64,000 nucleotides of DNA from Mixta tenebrionis (lineage in GTDB: Bacteria > Pseudomonadota > Gammaproteobacteria > Enterobacterales > Enterobacteriaceae): NCBI RefSeq assembly GCF_006517625.1, contig NZ_VHQI01000003.1, positions 124,001-188,000 on the forward strand. The letters run 5' to 3'. Below the pieces are notes generated by a model that did no database searches, had not been told where the DNA came from, and saw only the letters and a program-made list of their open reading frames with translations. Each line of letters begins with the position of its first letter. The first letter of the stretch is position 1. Shown piece by piece: positions 29,027 through 38,794 of the stretch. The position numbers and the translations under genes are program-made.

Positions 29027-31072
29027 ATGAACAAATTTTTCAAGATGAGCATCATGGCGGGTCTGCTGCTGGCAGGTCACGCCTTTGCTGCTGACAGTAT
29101 TACCCGCGCGGATCAAATTCCGCAGCTGCGCGAAGAGCCGCAGCACGCCACCGTTAGCGAACGTGTTACTTCACGTTTTACCCGCTCTCACTACCGCCAG
29201 TTCGATCTCGACCAGCAGTTTTCGGCAAAAATCTTCGATCGCTATCTGAATATGCTCGACTACAGCCATAACGTACTGCTGGCCGCAGACGTGGCGCAGT
29301 TTGCCGATAAAAAAAGCACGCTGGGCGATGAGCTGCGCAGCGGCAGGCTGACGATATTTTACGATTTATTCAACCTGGCGCAGAAACGCCGCTTTGAGCG
29401 CTATCAGTATGCGCTGGCCAACCTGAATAAACCGATGAACTTTAACGGTAACGATACTATCGATACCGATCGCAGTAAGGCGCCCTGGCCGAAAAACGTT
29501 GCCGAACTCAACGCGCTATGGGATGCCAAGGTGAAATATGACTGGCTCAGCCTGAAGCTCGCCGGTAAAAAAGACAGCGAAATCAAGTCTGTTCTTACCA
29601 GGCGTTATAACTCGGCGATGCGCCGTCTGACGCAGAGCAACAGCGAGGATGTGTTCCAGCTGGCGATGAATGCTTTCGCGCACGAGATCGATCCGCACAC
29701 TAACTATCTCTCGCCGCGCAATACCGAGCAGTTTAATACCGAAATGAGCCTGTCGCTGGAAGGGATTGGCGCAGTGCTGCAGATGGATGAGGACTATACC
29801 GTTATCAACTCAATGGTGGCGGGTGGCCCGGCGGCGAAAAGCAAGGCGCTGAACGTCGGCGATCGCATCGTCGGGGTGGGGCAGCCGGGTAAGCCGATTG
29901 AGGATGTCATCGGCCTGCGGCTTGATGACGTAGTCGCCAAGATCAAAGGGCCGAAGGGCAGCCGGGTTCGTCTGGAAATCCTGCCCGCCGGCAAAGGCAC
30001 TAAAACCCGTACCGTAACGCTGATGCGTGAAAGAATCCGCCTGGAAGATCGCGCGGTGAAAATGAGCGTGCATAACGTCGGTAAAGAGAAGGTGGGCGTG
30101 CTGGATATTCCTGGCTTCTACGTTGGCCTGACCGATGACGTAAAAGTACAGCTGCAGAAGCTGCAAAAGCAGCACGTTAACAGCGTGGTGATCGATCTGC
30201 GCACTAACGGCGGCGGGGCGCTAACCGAGGCGGTTTCGCTCTCCGGCCTGTTTATTCCCAGCGGCCCGGTAGTCCAGGTGCGCGATAACAACGGCAAGGT
30301 GCGCCAGGACAGTGATAACGACGGCGTGGTCTACTATAAAGGCCCGCTGGTAGTACTGGTTGATCGCTTCAGCGCCTCGGCGTCGGAGATCTTTGCCGCC
30401 GCGATGCAGGATTATGGCCGCGCGCTGATTGTCGGCGAACCGACCTTCGGTAAGGGAACCGTACAGCAGTATCGCTCGCTGAATCGCATCTACGATCAGA
30501 TGCTGCGCCCGGAGTGGCCGGCGCTGGGTTCGGTGCAGTACACCATTCAGAAATTCTACCGTATCAACGGCGGCAGCACCCAGCGTAAAGGCGTAACGCC
30601 GGATCTGATGATGCCAACCGGCGTCGAAGCGGTGGAAACCGGCGAGAAGTTTGAGGATAACGCGCTGCCGTGGGACAGCGTCGACGCCGCAAGCTACAGC
30701 CGCACGGGCGAGGTGCGCAGCCTGCTGCCGCAGCTGACCCGCGCGCACGAAGAGCGTATTGCGCAGGATGCCGAATTTCAGTACATCATCAAGGATATTC
30801 AGCGTTATAACGCTATGAAGGATAAGCGCAATATCGTCTCGCTCAATCTTGCCCAGCGCGAGAAAGAGAATCACGAAGATGATGCGCTGCGTCTGGAGCG
30901 CATTAACGCGCGCTACAAGGCGCAAGGGAAGAAGCCGCTGGCGAAGCTTGAAGATCTGCCGAAGGATTACAAAGAGCCCGATCCTTATCTGGACGAGACG
31001 GTTAACATCGCCAACGACCTGGCGCAGCTGCAGGCGGCCCAGCCGGCAGCAAAAGGCGCTGCGGCGAAATAA
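29027..31072 (+). CDS. prc: Tail-specific protease Prc (Tsp)
   Basis: 681 residues with a signal peptide (about 1-21). PDZ domain (about 230-330) and the S41 Ser/Lys dyad: Ser451 in FSASASE and Lys476 in FGKGTVQ. A periplasmic protease that degrades ssrA-tagged proteins and processes PBP3; with NlpI it limits murein endopeptidases. Confidence 0.96.
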   Translation: MNKFFKMSIMAGLLLAGHAFAADSITRADQIPQLREEPQHATVSERVTSRFTRSHYRQFDLDQQFSAKIFDRYLNMLDYSHNVLLAADVAQFADKKSTLGDELRSGRLTIFYDLFNLAQKRRFERYQYALANLNKPMNFNGNDTIDTDRSKAPWPKNVAELNALWDAKVKYDWLSLKLAGKKDSEIKSVLTRRYNSAMRRLTQSNSEDVFQLAMNAFAHEIDPHTNYLSPRNTEQFNTEMSLSLEGIGAVLQMDEDYTVINSMVAGGPAAKSKALNVGDRIVGVGQPGKPIEDVIGLRLDDVVAKIKGPKGSRVRLEILPAGKGTKTRTVTLMRERIRLEDRAVKMSVHNVGKEKVGVLDIPGFYVGLTDDVKVQLQKLQKQHVNSVVIDLRTNGGGALTEAVSLSGLFIPSGPVVQVRDNNGKVRQDSDNDGVVYYKGPLVVLVDRFSASASEIFAAAMQDYGRALIVGEPTFGKGTVQQYRSLNRIYDQMLRPEWPALGSVQYTIQKFYRINGGSTQRKGVTPDLMMPTGVEAVETGEKFEDNALPWDSVDAASYSRTGEVRSLLPQLTRAHEERIAQDAEFQYIIKDIQRYNAMKDKRNIVSLNLAQREKENHEDDALRLERINARYKAQGKKPLAKLEDLPKDYKEPDPYLDETVNIANDLAQLQAAQPAAKGAAAK

Positions 31073-31096
31073 CGGCCGACGCAGGCAAAGTGACAG

Positions 31097-31126
31097 AGGC
31101 ACCGCTCAGGCGGTGCCTTTTCTTTT
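31097..31126 (+). terminator. Intrinsic terminator after prc
   Basis: AGGCACCGC / GCGGTGCCT, 9-bp stem with 4-nt loop, then TTTCTTTT. Confidence 0.92.
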
Positions 31127-31308
31127 GCCGCGCGTTTGATCTTTGGGTGAAGCGGCGCCATGTGACGGGGTTAAAAAAGAGTGCGACAAAATGTAAAGTT
31201 ATGTCTTTTTAGACACTTAAACGTTAAGGTCGCTTGAAATGCTCAACGGTGGCCCTACGATGTATATCCGCGCATGGGCGCTTAGTTAACTGAGGAAGAT
31301 GAAAGTTT

Positions 31309-32190
31309 ATGATGCGTATTGCTCTTTTCCTGCTGACCAACCTGGCCGTGATGTTGGTATTCGGGCTGATCCTCAGCCTGACGGGAATTCAGTCAAGCAG
31401 TGTGCAGGGCCTGATGATTATGGCAGGTCTGTTTGGCTTCGGCGGTGCGTTTGTTTCACTGCTGATGTCGAAATGGATGGCACTGCGTTCCGTTGGCGGT
31501 GAGGTTATTGAACAGCCGCGTAACGAAACGGAACGCTGGCTGGTGGACACGGTAGGGCGTCAGGCGCAGCAGGCGGGTATCGGTATGCCGCAGGTAGCGA
31601 TTTATCATGCGCCGGATATTAACGCATTTGCTACCGGCGCGCGTCGCGATGCTTCGCTGGTGGCGGTATCAACCGGCCTGCTGCAAAACATGAGCCGTGA
31701 TGAGGCTGAGGCGGTGCTGGCGCATGAAATCAGCCATATCGCGAACGGCGACATGGTCACCATGACGTTGATTCAGGGGATTGTGAACACCTTCGTGATC
31801 TTTATTTCCCGTATTCTTGCACAGATAGCGGCGGGCTTTTTGTCCGGCGATCGGGAAAATGAAGAGAGCGGCAACGGCAATCCTATGGTCTACTTTGCCG
31901 TTTCGATGGTGCTGGAACTGCTGTTTGGCATCCTGGCGAGCATGATCACCATGTGGTTCTCGCGCTATCGTGAGTTCCATGCCGACGCCGGCTCTGCGCG
32001 TCTGGTGGGACGTGAGAAGATGATCGCGGCGCTGCAGCGGTTGAAAACCAGCTATGAGCCGCAGGAGCCGGGCAGTATGATGGCGTTCTGCATTAACGGC
32101 AAAGGCAAATCGCTGAGCGAATTCTTTATGTCGCACCCGCCGCTGGATAAGCGCATCGAAGCGCTACGCAGCGGGCAATATCTGAAGTAA
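31309..32190 (+). CDS. htpX: Membrane zinc metalloprotease HtpX
   Basis: 293 residues. HEISH motif with His139, Glu140, His143 and a third ligand in [10 protein letters not shown]. Two N-terminal membrane segments and two central ones. It cleaves misfolded inner-membrane proteins alongside FtsH; E. coli htpX is Cpx-controlled. Confidence 0.97.
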   Translation: MMRIALFLLTNLAVMLVFGLILSLTGIQSSSVQGLMIMAGLFGFGGAFVSLLMSKWMALRSVGGEVIEQPRNETERWLVDTVGRQAQQAGIGMPQVAIYHAPDINAFATGARRDASLVAVSTGLLQNMSRDEAEAVLAHEISHIANGDMVTMTLIQGIVNTFVIFISRILAQIAAGFLSGDRENEESGNGNPMVYFAVSMVLELLFGILASMITMWFSRYREFHADAGSARLVGREKMIAALQRLKTSYEPQEPGSMMAFCINGKGKSLSEFFMSHPPLDKRIEALRSGQYLK

Positions 32191-32195
32191 TCGCT

Positions 32196-32221
32196 AAGGC
32201 GCCCTCCGGGGCGCCTTTTTT
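32196..32221 (+). terminator. Intrinsic terminator after htpX
   Basis: AAGGCGCCC / GGGCGCCTT stem followed by T6. It touches the 3' end of convergent yebQ. Confidence 0.9.
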
Positions 32222-33599
32222 ACAGCGTGCCGCCAGCCGGCTGGCGCAGACGCGACAGGCTGAACAGCGCGGCGACGGTAGAGAACAGCCCCGCCAGCAG
32301 CAGCGAAGCATGGGTGCCCTGAGCGCCGAACAGGTTAAACATCAGCGCCACCAGCGCCGCGCCGCTGGACTGCCCAAGCAGGCGCGCGGTGCCCAGCATG
32401 CCGCTGGCGCCGCCGCTACGATGACGCGGCGCGGCAGAGATAATGGTGTGGTTATTTGGCGACTGGAACAGCCCGAAGCCGGCGCCGCAGAGCGCCATGC
32501 GCCAGATGATATCGCCATCGCCCGGCGCGGCCGGCAACAGCGCCAGAGCAAACAGCCCAATGGCGAATATAGCCAGCCCGATGCCGCCAAGCAATCCGGC
32601 ATGAAAACGCTCCAGCAGTCGCCCGGCGACCGGAGAGAGAACCATGGTCGCCAGCGGCCATGGCGTCAGCAGCAAACCGGTTTCCACTTCGCTGCGGCCA
32701 ATTACGCTTTGCAAAAAGAAGGGCAGCGAAACCATCGCCAGCATCTGCGCCAGGAAAGAACAAATTGAGGTGCAGAGAGAAAGAGAAAAAACAGGAATGC
32801 GCAGCAGATCAACCGGCAGCAGCGGGCTGGTCATGGCGAGCTGGCGACGAATAAACAGCGTGCCGATAACCAGCAGCGCCAGCAGTTCCGCCAGGATAAG
32901 GCGGTAATCCTGTCCCTGCGCCGCGCCGCTTAATGCCGACAGCAGCAGGCCGAAGGTCAACGCGTTCATGATGGCGCTCAGTATATCGAACCGCCGGGCC
33001 GATGAGGTTTGCGTGTTTTCCGGCAGGAAGCGCCAGGCGAACAGCAGCGCCAGCATTCCGGCAGGCACGTTGATCAAAAACAGCCATTGCCACGAGGCAA
33101 CAGAGAGGATAGCGGCCGCCACCGTAGGGCCAGCCGCGCTGGAGACCGCGACAATCAGCGCATTGATCGCCATACCGCGTCCCAGGTAGCGTTGCGGATA
33201 GATAATGCGTATCAGCGCCGTGTTGACGCTCATCAGCGCCGCGCCGCCGAACCCTTGCAGGATGCGGGCGCAGGTCAACATAGTCAGCGAATCGGAAAAG
33301 GCGCACAGCAGCGACGTCGCGCTGAACAGCAGCAGCCCCGCCTGATAGATGCGCCGGTAGCCCAGCAGATCGCCCAAAAAAGAGAACGACAGCAGCGAAA
33401 CGATAATCGCCAGCTGGTAGGCGTTAATAATCCAGACCGATTCCGCCGGGCTGGCCTGAAACTGGCGCGCAATGGTAGGAAGCGCGACGTTGGCGATGGT
33501 GCCGTCAAGCACGGCGACGCTAATGCCCAGCGCAATAGCAACAATAGCGCCGTAACGGCGCGGCAACGGTAACCCGTCCATATGTAGGGATAGCGGCAT
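32220..33599 (-). CDS. yebQ: Major facilitator superfamily drug/H+ transporter YebQ
   Basis: 459 residues with about 14 hydrophobic segments, DHA2 type. Motifs AVLDGTIANVALPTIA (segment 1) and LGDLLGYRRIYQAGLL (motif A, loop 2-3) are clear. High identity to E. coli YebQ. Substrate unknown. Divergent from kdgR; the 190-bp gap holds a KdgR-type palindrome. Confidence 0.93.
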   Translation of the reverse strand: MPLSLHMDGLPLPRRYGAIVAIALGISVAVLDGTIANVALPTIARQFQASPAESVWIINAYQLAIIVSLLSFSFLGDLLGYRRIYQAGLLLFSATSLLCAFSDSLTMLTCARILQGFGGAALMSVNTALIRIIYPQRYLGRGMAINALIVAVSSAAGPTVAAAILSVASWQWLFLINVPAGMLALLFAWRFLPENTQTSSARRFDILSAIMNALTFGLLLSALSGAAQGQDYRLILAELLALLVIGTLFIRRQLAMTSPLLPVDLLRIPVFSLSLCTSICSFLAQMLAMVSLPFFLQSVIGRSEVETGLLLTPWPLATMVLSPVAGRLLERFHAGLLGGIGLAIFAIGLFALALLPAAPGDGDIIWRMALCGAGFGLFQSPNNHTIISAAPRHRSGGASGMLGTARLLGQSSGAALVALMFNLFGAQGTHASLLLAGLFSTVAALFSLSRLRQPAGGTL

Positions 33600-33739
33600 A
33601 AAAAGCGGTTAAAGAAGGTGAATATCACCATGCTAATGATTTTTTTGTTACGTTGCACCTCAATTGCGATAAAAAATAGCTACAGATGCGCTTAGTGTGA
33701 CCCAGACATATTGCCTGTTAATCACAGAGCCACGTATAC

Positions 33740-33755
33740 TGGAAATGGCGTTCCA
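33740..33755. promoter_or_regulatory. IclR-family palindrome, candidate KdgR autoregulatory site
   Basis: TGGAAATGGCGTTCCA has TGGAA/TTCCA arms like known IclR-family operators. It abuts a TATACT -10 (33735-33740) and lies 35 bp upstream of the kdgR ATG. Confidence 0.55.
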
Positions 33756-33789
33756 TTTTAAATAAAACAATTTTAAAAAGGCTCTTACT

Positions 33790-34581
33790 ATGGCGAATGC
33801 AGATGGAGATAAACAACCGGATTCGGTTTCATCGGTATTAAAAGTATTTGGTATTTTACAGGCGTTAGGCGAAGAGCGCGAAAATGGCATTACCGAGCTT
33901 TCCCAGCGCGTGATGATGTCTAAAAGCACCGTCTATCGTTTTTTACAGACAATGAAGTCGCTGGGATATGTTTCCCAGGAGGGCGAATCAGAGAAGTATG
34001 CGCTGACGCTGAAGCTGTTTGAGCTGGGCGCCAGGGCATTGCAAAACGTCGATTTGATCCGCAGCGCTGACGTCCAGATGCGCGAGCTTTCGCGCCTGAC
34101 GAAAGAGACGATTCACCTTGGAGCGCTGGAAGAAGACAGCATTGTCTATATCCATAAGATCGATTCGCTCTATAACCTGCGTATGTATTCGCGTATCGGG
34201 CGCCGCAATCCGTTGCACAGCACGGCCATTGGCAAGGTTCTGTTAGCCTGGCGCGATCGCGCGGAAGCGCGCGAAATCCTGAAAGATGTGGATTTCCGTA
34301 AAAGCACGCCGCATACCATCGGCAGCGAGGCAGAACTGCTGGAAACGCTGGATATGGTGAAGGTGCAGGGATTTGGCGAAGATAATGAAGAGCAGGAAGA
34401 AGGGTTGCGCTGTATTGCGGTGCCGGTATTTGACCGCTTCGGCGTGGTTATCGCCGGCATGAGTATTTCCTTCCCGACGATTCGTTTTTCGGAAGAGCGT
34501 AAGCATGAATATGTTGCGATGCTGCATCGCGCTGGACGGCTTTTATCTTCGCAGTTGGGTTACCACGACTATCCCTTCTGA
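33790..34581 (+). CDS. kdgR: KdgR, IclR-family repressor of KDG/pectin catabolism
   Basis: 263 residues. N-terminal winged helix (about 15-80, MSKSTVYRFLQTMKSLGYV) and C-terminal IclR ligand domain binding 2-keto-3-deoxygluconate. In enterobacteria it controls kdgK, kdgT, eda and others. eda in this window has a candidate site. Confidence 0.96.
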   Translation: MANADGDKQPDSVSSVLKVFGILQALGEERENGITELSQRVMMSKSTVYRFLQTMKSLGYVSQEGESEKYALTLKLFELGARALQNVDLIRSADVQMRELSRLTKETIHLGALEEDSIVYIHKIDSLYNLRMYSRIGRRNPLHSTAIGKVLLAWRDRAEAREILKDVDFRKSTPHTIGSEAELLETLDMVKVQGFGEDNEEQEEGLRCIAVPVFDRFGVVIAGMSISFPTIRFSEERKHEYVAMLHRAGRLLSSQLGYHDYPF

Positions 34582-34589
34582 TCCGAAGT

Positions 34590-34612
34590 AAGGCGGCGCT
34601 GGTACAGGCGCC
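34590..34612. terminator. GC hairpin between convergent kdgR and yobH
   Basis: GGCGGCGC and GCGCCGC(C) arms around a short loop between the two stop codons. T tracts are poor on both sides. Confidence 0.4.
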
Positions 34613-34621
34613 GCTCGCCGC

Positions 34622-34864
34622 TTACGGATTATTATCCACCACCCTGGTCATTTTTCTCAGCAGCGGACAATCCGCTACGCCGATAAAACTGCTGTCGCCG
34701 TGCAGATACTGCGCTTTTACTACGCCCCTGGCCGTTAAATAGTGGCATTGCAGGCCGATGCCGGCAAAATTTTTCTGGCTGCCGGTCAATACGCCATAGC
34801 CGGTCAGCAGCAGCCCCAGCCAGAACAGCGCCAGCAGACTCACAATTCGAAGCAATATTTTCAT
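34622..34864 (-). CDS. yobH: Small exported protein YobH
   Basis: 80 residues from ATG 34864. One N-terminal hydrophobic segment (LLRIVSLLALFWLGLLLTGYG), then a polar part with LQCHYLTARG and DCPLLRK, whose two Cys may pair. Homologous to E. coli YobH, function unknown. The mgrB gene that lies between kdgR and yobH in E. coli is absent: only 40 bp separate them here. Confidence 0.92.
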   Translation of the reverse strand: MKILLRIVSLLALFWLGLLLTGYGVLTGSQKNFAGIGLQCHYLTARGVVKAQYLHGDSSFIGVADCPLLRKMTRVVDNNP

Positions 34865-35048
34865 TTTATCTTCCTGTAAACGTAGCAATCTTCCCGTTTG
34901 CTGCCGGAAACATCGCAGCATAACGGTGCCGCCTGTCACAATCGATCGGAGGATGCCGAAAGCTCAGCCTGATACCCATTTCGCTGCTATCAATTCCCTT
35001 ATTAAAGGGTAAAATTGGCGACAAAATAGAGAATAAACAGAGGAAAAC

Positions 35049-35315
35049 ATGAATGAGATAAACAGCGGCGCAGGCGTGCTGCCGCTTATCAGCGCCGTGG
35101 TTTTTGCGCTGGCAGGGCTGGTCGCCTGGTTTTACGTTAACCGCGCCAGCGTGCGCGCCAGCGAGCAGGTGCGCCTGCTGGAGGCATTGCTGGAGGAACA
35201 GCGAAAACAGAACCTGATGCTGCAACGGTTAGGGGAGCGGGCGCAGGGGCAGGCGGAAAACACCGCAGAGAAGCCGCAGGATGAAGACTTTACCCGCCTG
35301 ATCCCTGAACGATAA
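35049..35315 (+). CDS. yebO: YebO, small membrane protein
   Basis: 88 residues. One membrane helix (LPLISAVVFALAGLVAWFYV) then a coiled-coil (RASEQVRLLEALLEEQRKQNLML) and an acidic tail ending LIPER, as in E. coli YebO. Ribosome site AGAGGAAAAC. Function unknown. Confidence 0.92.
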   Translation: MNEINSGAGVLPLISAVVFALAGLVAWFYVNRASVRASEQVRLLEALLEEQRKQNLMLQRLGERAQGQAENTAEKPQDEDFTRLIPER

Positions 35316-35345
35316 CGCACCGGCATGCTGCTAAGGAGCAAAACC

Positions 35346-36362
35346 TTGAAGTGGAAAAATCCCTGGTATGACGCTTCTCTGCCGCACCATACGCCAGAGG
35401 GGTTCCGTAATCTGGAAGCCGATCTGCGTCAGCCGGGAGATTTACAGCGCTGGCGTAACGAGCGCAAGGCGCAGGGGCTGCCTTTGCCGCCGGCGCAGGG
35501 CTATGACGCTTTTACTCAACGGTGGTGGCAGCCTGCCGATCTGAGCGGCGATCGGGATGCCGTCTGGTGGCTGGGTCATGCCGCCCTGATGCTGCGCCTT
35601 GATGGACGCTATGGCCTTATCGATCCGGCGCTTTCGGCAAGGGCCTCGCCGCTGCGCTTTTACGGGCCGCAACGTAAAACGCCCGCACCGCTGGCTATCG
35701 CCGATTTGCCCGCGCTCGACTGGGTGCTGATCTCTCATAATCATTACGATCATCTTGATAAACCCACTATTCGCGCTATTTTACGCCGTTTTCCGCAGGT
35801 GCAGTTTATTGTGCCGCTGGGGCTTGAACCCTGGTTCCGGCGCATCGGCGCGCGTCAGGTAGTACAGCTGGACTGGTGGCAGCAGACGCAGCGGCACGGC
35901 ATCACTTTTCATGCTGTTCCGGCGCGGCACTGGAGTATGCGCACGCTTACCGATCGTAACCGCTCGTTATGGTGCGGCTGGACCATCTCCGGTGCGTCGC
36001 TGAATTTCTGGTTTTCCGGCGATAGCGGGTATTCCGATAACCTGTTGCAGATTGCTCAGCGCCTGGGGCCGTTTACGCTGGCAGCCCTGCCGATCGGCGC
36101 TTATGCGCCACGCTGGTTCATGCGTGGTCAGCACATGGATCCGCAGCAGTCGGTGGCGCTGCATCAGGCGATTGGCGCGCCGGTCACCATCCCGCTGCAC
36201 TGGGGCGTGTTTGAGCTGGCTGATGAAGCGTTGGATCAGCCGCTGATCGAGCTGGAACAGGCGATGGAAACGGCCGGGCTGGATAAACAGCGTTTTCGTC
36301 CGTGGAAAATAGGCGAAAACGTAAGTTTAAACCTTATTAACCAGGAAAAATCCGATAAATAA
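35346..36362 (+). CDS. Metallo-beta-lactamase-fold hydrolase (NAPE-PLD/UlaG-like)
   Basis: I chose the TTG at 35346, 7 nt after AAGGAG, giving 338 residues; an ATG 21 bp upstream has no ribosome site. The Zn motif SHNHYDHLDK, a distal His in PARHWSM, FSGDSGY and PLHWGVF mark the family of N-acyl-PE phospholipase D-like hydrolases. The substrate is unknown in bacteria. The start is 31 bp after yebO, so possibly co-transcribed. This gene is not at this position in E. coli. Confidence 0.85.
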   Translation: MKWKNPWYDASLPHHTPEGFRNLEADLRQPGDLQRWRNERKAQGLPLPPAQGYDAFTQRWWQPADLSGDRDAVWWLGHAALMLRLDGRYGLIDPALSARASPLRFYGPQRKTPAPLAIADLPALDWVLISHNHYDHLDKPTIRAILRRFPQVQFIVPLGLEPWFRRIGARQVVQLDWWQQTQRHGITFHAVPARHWSMRTLTDRNRSLWCGWTISGASLNFWFSGDSGYSDNLLQIAQRLGPFTLAALPIGAYAPRWFMRGQHMDPQQSVALHQAIGAPVTIPLHWGVFELADEALDQPLIELEQAMETAGLDKQRFRPWKIGENVSLNLINQEKSDK

Positions 36363-36886
36363 GAGCCGGGGTTTTATAAAGCCGCCGCTTCAACCGGCAG
36401 GCGTAGCTGGCTTATTCTGACGCGCATAAAGTTCCACGCGAATAAACCTTTGCCTTTATTTAGGGCAGGGCAATGAATATATTCCTTCTTTTGGTGCAAC
36501 GCGCTTAAAAGTTTTATCTTTTTTTCCTGTATGCGACTTTTTTCTGATTTTTTCTGGACCTGGCGTGATACAGATATGACGTCCTGAGACAGGGGGGGAG
36601 CTGCCATATTTATGCAACACTCAGCTGGCAGAGTGAGGTTTGGTAAGCTGAAAACAGAGACGCAGGTCTCTTCAGCACCATGTGCAGCTGGGTGCAGGCT
36701 GGTTGATACCGCTAAAAAATTCGCGACGCTCAGGTTTTTAAACTGTTGCATAATGCATAAATGTGCAAAGGATGCGATGAATTTGTATTAACTGTGTGGC
36801 AGGTCGATCACTGTTTAAAAATAACTTGCCATAAATTATCGAATATGTGATAACGCTATTAAGCAAAACGAGGTACAGCTCTGTTT
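36363..36886. other. 524-bp gap upstream of yobF-cspC
   Basis: Presumably holds the yobF-cspC promoter and leader; the last 150 bp are AT-rich. A minus-strand frame of 125 codons (36374-36751) has no ribosome site of note and no recognisable family, so I do not call it. Confidence 0.6.
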
Positions 36887-37066
36887 ATGTATGGCATATT
36901 CAGTAAAGAAGTAACGAGTAAAGACGTTGACGTTGAATACCGCTTCCTTGCCGAACCTTATATTAGTGCCTCATTCAGTAGTGTCTCTGGTTTTTCGTCA
37001 GTCGCCTTCGGGCAAATAAACATGCTAAGGAATTACAAAAGATGGCAAAGATTAAAGGTCAGGTAA
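36887..37066 (+). CDS. yobF: YobF, small stress protein preceding cspC
   Basis: 59 residues from ATG 36887. The N-terminal half ([27 protein letters not shown]) is plainly YobF (47 residues in E. coli). The C-terminus is longer and its frame runs 25 bp into cspC, stopping at TAA 37064-37066. The E. coli gene is heat- and envelope-stress-regulated and co-transcribed with cspC. The GAGG upstream is 14 nt from the ATG, an unusually long spacing. Confidence 0.85.
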   Translation: MYGIFSKEVTSKDVDVEYRFLAEPYISASFSSVSGFSSVAFGQINMLRNYKRWQRLKVR

Positions 37067-37251
37067 AGTGGTTCAACGAATCCAAAGGTTTTGGCTTCAT
37101 TACTCCGGCAGACGGTAGCAAAGATGTGTTCGTTCACTTCTCTGCTATCCAGGGTAACGGCTTCAAAACGCTGGCTGAAGGCCAGAACGTTGAGTTCGAA
37201 ATTCAGGATGGTCAGAAAGGCCCGGCAGCGGTTAACGTTGTGGCAATCTGA
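37042..37251 (+). CDS. cspC: Cold-shock-like protein CspC
   Basis: 69 residues, one substitution short of identity with E. coli CspC. RNP1 KGFGFI and RNP2 VFVHFS bind RNA and single-stranded DNA. CspC stabilises rpoS and stress mRNAs. AAGGAATTACAAAAG precedes the ATG, inside the yobF frame. Confidence 0.98.
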   Translation: MAKIKGQVKWFNESKGFGFITPADGSKDVFVHFSAIQGNGFKTLAEGQNVEFEIQDGQKGPAAVNVVAI

Positions 37252-37292
37252 CAACATCAGGATCGCTTCGCCGCCAGCGGCGTAAAAGTTGC

Positions 37293-37325
37293 AAGGCCCC
37301 GGTTACCGCCGGGGCCTTTCTTTTT
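37293..37325 (+). terminator. Intrinsic terminator after cspC
   Basis: GGCCCCGG-TTACCG-CCGGGGCC followed by TTTCTTTTT. Confidence 0.95.
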
Positions 37326-37388
37326 GGCGGATGACGCTGCCGGGCGCAGCGTGTAAAATGCGCGCCTGTTTCAGCCAGAGAAAGCGTT

Positions 37389-38195
37389 ATGCACTATCTT
37401 TGCCCCCTCTGTCAGCAGCCGCTGACGCTAATTAACCACAGCTGGCGTTGCGTGCAGCAGCATCAGTTTGACCAGGCGAAAGAAGGCTATGTCAATCTGC
37501 TGCCGGTGCAGCATAAGCGCTCCAGAGAGCCCGGCGACAGCGCGGAAATGATGCAGGCGCGTCGGCAGTTTCTTGACGCGGGCCATTATCAGCCGCTGCG
37601 GCAGCGGGTGGCCTCGTTGCTGGCGCAGCATCTGCCCGCCACGGCAACGCTGCTGGATATCGGCTGCGGCGAAGGCTACTACACCGCTGCGGTGGCTGAA
37701 GCGCTGGGTACGCAGTCGCGCGTATGCGGGCTGGACGTGGCTAAAGTGGCGATCCGCGCGGCGGCGAAGCGCTATCGCCATCTCGATTTTTGCGTCGCCT
37801 CCAGCCACCGTTTGCCCTTTGCCGACGCTGCGCTTGATGCCGTGTTACGCATCTATGCGCCCTGTAAGGCGCAGGAGCTGGCGCGCGTGGTGCGCAGCGG
37901 CGGCTATTTGCTGACCGTGACGCCGGGCCCGCGCCATCTGATGCAGTTTAAGGCCTTAATCTATCAGCAGGTCAAACTGCATGAGACGCAACAGGAGACA
38001 TTACCAGGATTTGAGCTGGAACAGGAAGCTCAGCTGAGCTATCCGCTGTCGCTGACGGGAGAGGAAGCGGCGACGTTATTGCAAATGACGCCTTTTGCAT
38101 GGCGTGCCAGCCCCGATGTCTGGCAGCGGTTACGCGACAGCACTGCCTTTGCCAGCGAAGCGGATTTTATGGTGCGTCTCTGGCGTCGTGACTGA
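37389..38195 (+). CDS. rlmA: 23S rRNA (guanine-745 N1)-methyltransferase
   Basis: 268 residues. N-terminal zinc site CPLC...C..QH (Cys5, Cys8, Cys21, His25) and SAM-binding [11 protein letters not shown]. It methylates G745 in 23S rRNA helix 35. Convergent with mntP, as in E. coli. Confidence 0.96.
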   Translation: MHYLCPLCQQPLTLINHSWRCVQQHQFDQAKEGYVNLLPVQHKRSREPGDSAEMMQARRQFLDAGHYQPLRQRVASLLAQHLPATATLLDIGCGEGYYTAAVAEALGTQSRVCGLDVAKVAIRAAAKRYRHLDFCVASSHRLPFADAALDAVLRIYAPCKAQELARVVRSGGYLLTVTPGPRHLMQFKALIYQQVKLHETQQETLPGFELEQEAQLSYPLSLTGEEAATLLQMTPFAWRASPDVWQRLRDSTAFASEADFMVRLWRRD

Positions 38196-38224
38196 TCTGA
38201 CGCCCGCGTCTTATGCGCCGGGCC

Positions 38225-38785
38225 TCAGGCGAAATGCTGCCAGAGGATCTGAGCGCCGATAGCGATCAGCACCACGCCGCCGAGGATCTCTGCGCGCTTA
38301 CCTAACAGCGGTCCTATTAGCCGGCCAATCAGCATGCCGATGGTGGTCATAGTAAAGGTGGAAAGGCCGATCAGCAGCGCGGTCAGCAGAATATTAACCT
38401 GTAAAAACGCCAGGCTGACGCCGATAGCCATCGCATCAAGGCTGGTGGCGATAGCGGTAGCAATCAGCAGCATCAGGCCGTGCTGCTGCGCCGGTTCGCA
38501 GGGCGCGCTGTGCTGGCGGCAGCCTTCAATAACCATGCGCCCGCCTAAAAAGCAGAGCAGGGTGAAGGCGATCCAGTGATCCCAGCGGGCAACAAAGTGG
38601 GTGGCAAACTGGCCAAGGCTCCAGCCCAGCAGCGGCGTAATTGTTTCAATAACGCCAAAAATAAGGCCGGTGCGCAGCGCTTCGCGTAACTGTGGACGTT
38701 GCAGGGCGGCGCCTTTACCGATAGCGACGGCAAACGCGTCCATTGACATGCCAAATGAAAGAATAAGCAGAGCGGAAAAGTTCAT
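38225..38785 (-). CDS. mntP: Manganese efflux protein MntP
   Basis: 186 residues from [19 protein letters not shown] (38785); the frame is open upstream but that part is the riboswitch. About six hydrophobic segments with the paired acidic motifs GMSMDAFA and TSLDAMAIG, which bind Mn2+. A manganese riboswitch precedes it. Confidence 0.96.
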   Translation of the reverse strand: MNFSALLILSFGMSMDAFAVAIGKGAALQRPQLREALRTGLIFGVIETITPLLGWSLGQFATHFVARWDHWIAFTLLCFLGGRMVIEGCRQHSAPCEPAQQHGLMLLIATAIATSLDAMAIGVSLAFLQVNILLTALLIGLSTFTMTTIGMLIGRLIGPLLGKRAEILGGVVLIAIGAQILWQHFA

Positions 38786-38794
38786 CGAAGTCGT

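Noticed and set aside
30221-31102. 293-codon antisense frame over prc
   Set aside because: Shadow of prc with low-complexity composition.
36374-36751. 125-codon minus-strand frame upstream of yobF
   Set aside because: No ribosome site, no recognised domain and amino-acid make-up typical of non-coding DNA; cannot be fully excluded.
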